From NCBI GenBank assembly GCA_041398785.1, contig JAWKUA010000001.1:1-64000 (forward strand): a DNA stretch of 64,000 bases, in the 5' to 3' direction. The notes below the pieces were generated by a model. That model searched no databases. It had not been told where the DNA came from and worked only from the letters and a program-made list of their open reading frames with translations. The translations under genes were made by a program, and so were the position numbers. How positions within the stretch are numbered: position 1 is the stretch's first letter; the number at the start of each line of letters is the position of its first letter. The DNA is from Planctomycetaceae bacterium (GTDB lineage Bacteria > Planctomycetota > Planctomycetia > Planctomycetales > Planctomycetaceae). Below, one piece after another: positions 63,873-64,000 of the stretch.

Positions 63873-64000
63873 GAGTCAGTCCTGAGTGAATGCTGGTGCC
63901 AGGTCCATCTGGTGCCTGATTCTGTCAGACGCCTGTCGTTTCCGGGTCAGGTCCCGTCCACCGCGAAATTTGCGGGTGCGGCGACGGGACTGCTCCGGCA
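63873..64000. other. leader at the right window edge
   Basis: These 128 bp lie upstream of the start codon at 63872. No gene or clear site is visible. Confidence 0.4.

Overview
The window looks like a chromosomal segment of a planctomycete (Planctomycetota, probably order Planctomycetales). The lineage call is an inference from gene content: DUF1559 pilin-like and DUF1501 proteins, a LEPR-XLL-type surface protein, a PSCyt-style sugar dehydrogenase/cytochrome c, an SCO1-DUF420 fusion, an ECF sigma factor and many secreted proteins without recognised families. Most of it is housekeeping DNA with short spacers, but it is peppered with small palindromic repeats, and both ends carry broken mobile-element genes.

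Layout. 1-1133: the edge of an integrated element, with a tyrosine recombinase gene reading away from tRNA-Val and broken by a short inserted element. 1291-3561: a YHS-type lipoprotein and a surface protein. 3743-14006 (minus): fmt, a 2Fe-2S ferredoxin pair and a complete F1Fo ATP synthase operon in the order atpZ-(membrane protein)-B-E-F-H-A-G-D-C. 14756-20164: a secreted protein, a phospholipid operon (VTT membrane protein, CdsA, CDP-alcohol phosphatidyltransferase), a metallophosphoesterase and a PhyH oxygenase. 20416-30572: a zincin-like protein, membrane proteins, two CNNM/CorC-type transporters, bioD with no ordinary start codon, and a frameshifted dehydrogenase. 30863-39658: cysS, a DUF1569 protein, an SRPBCC/ArsR pair, a Uma2 nuclease-fold protein, a D-threonine aldolase/D-serine dehydratase-like enzyme, a NUDIX protein, an ECF sigma factor, truB and a DUF368 (PopT-type) transporter. 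40100-52567: a DUF1501 protein, SCO1-DUF420, and a tightly coupled operon with one GspE-type ATPase, three GspF-like proteins, three pseudopilin-like proteins and a DUF1559 protein. 52631-54661: an IS4-family element with 23-bp inverted repeats next to an RHS remnant. 54705-63872 (minus): the elongasome mreB-mreC-mreD-mrdA, a bacterial enhancer-binding-protein homologue that has lost its ATPase residues, and a large secreted protein with a duplicated YHS-like C-terminus.

Most striking observation: an element of about 83 bp interrupts two unrelated recombinase genes at opposite ends of the window, in opposite orientations relative to the host gene. Deleting exactly 83 bp (53101-53183) restores a single 477-residue IS4 transposase frame with its Y-R-E motif. 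The left copy shares 25 consecutive identical bases and then diverges. Other notable points are the degenerate enhancer-binding protein, the one-GspE/three-GspF secretion or pilus operon, heptamer repeats that run into bioD, and at least five palindromic repeat families, several of them inside the ATP synthase operon.
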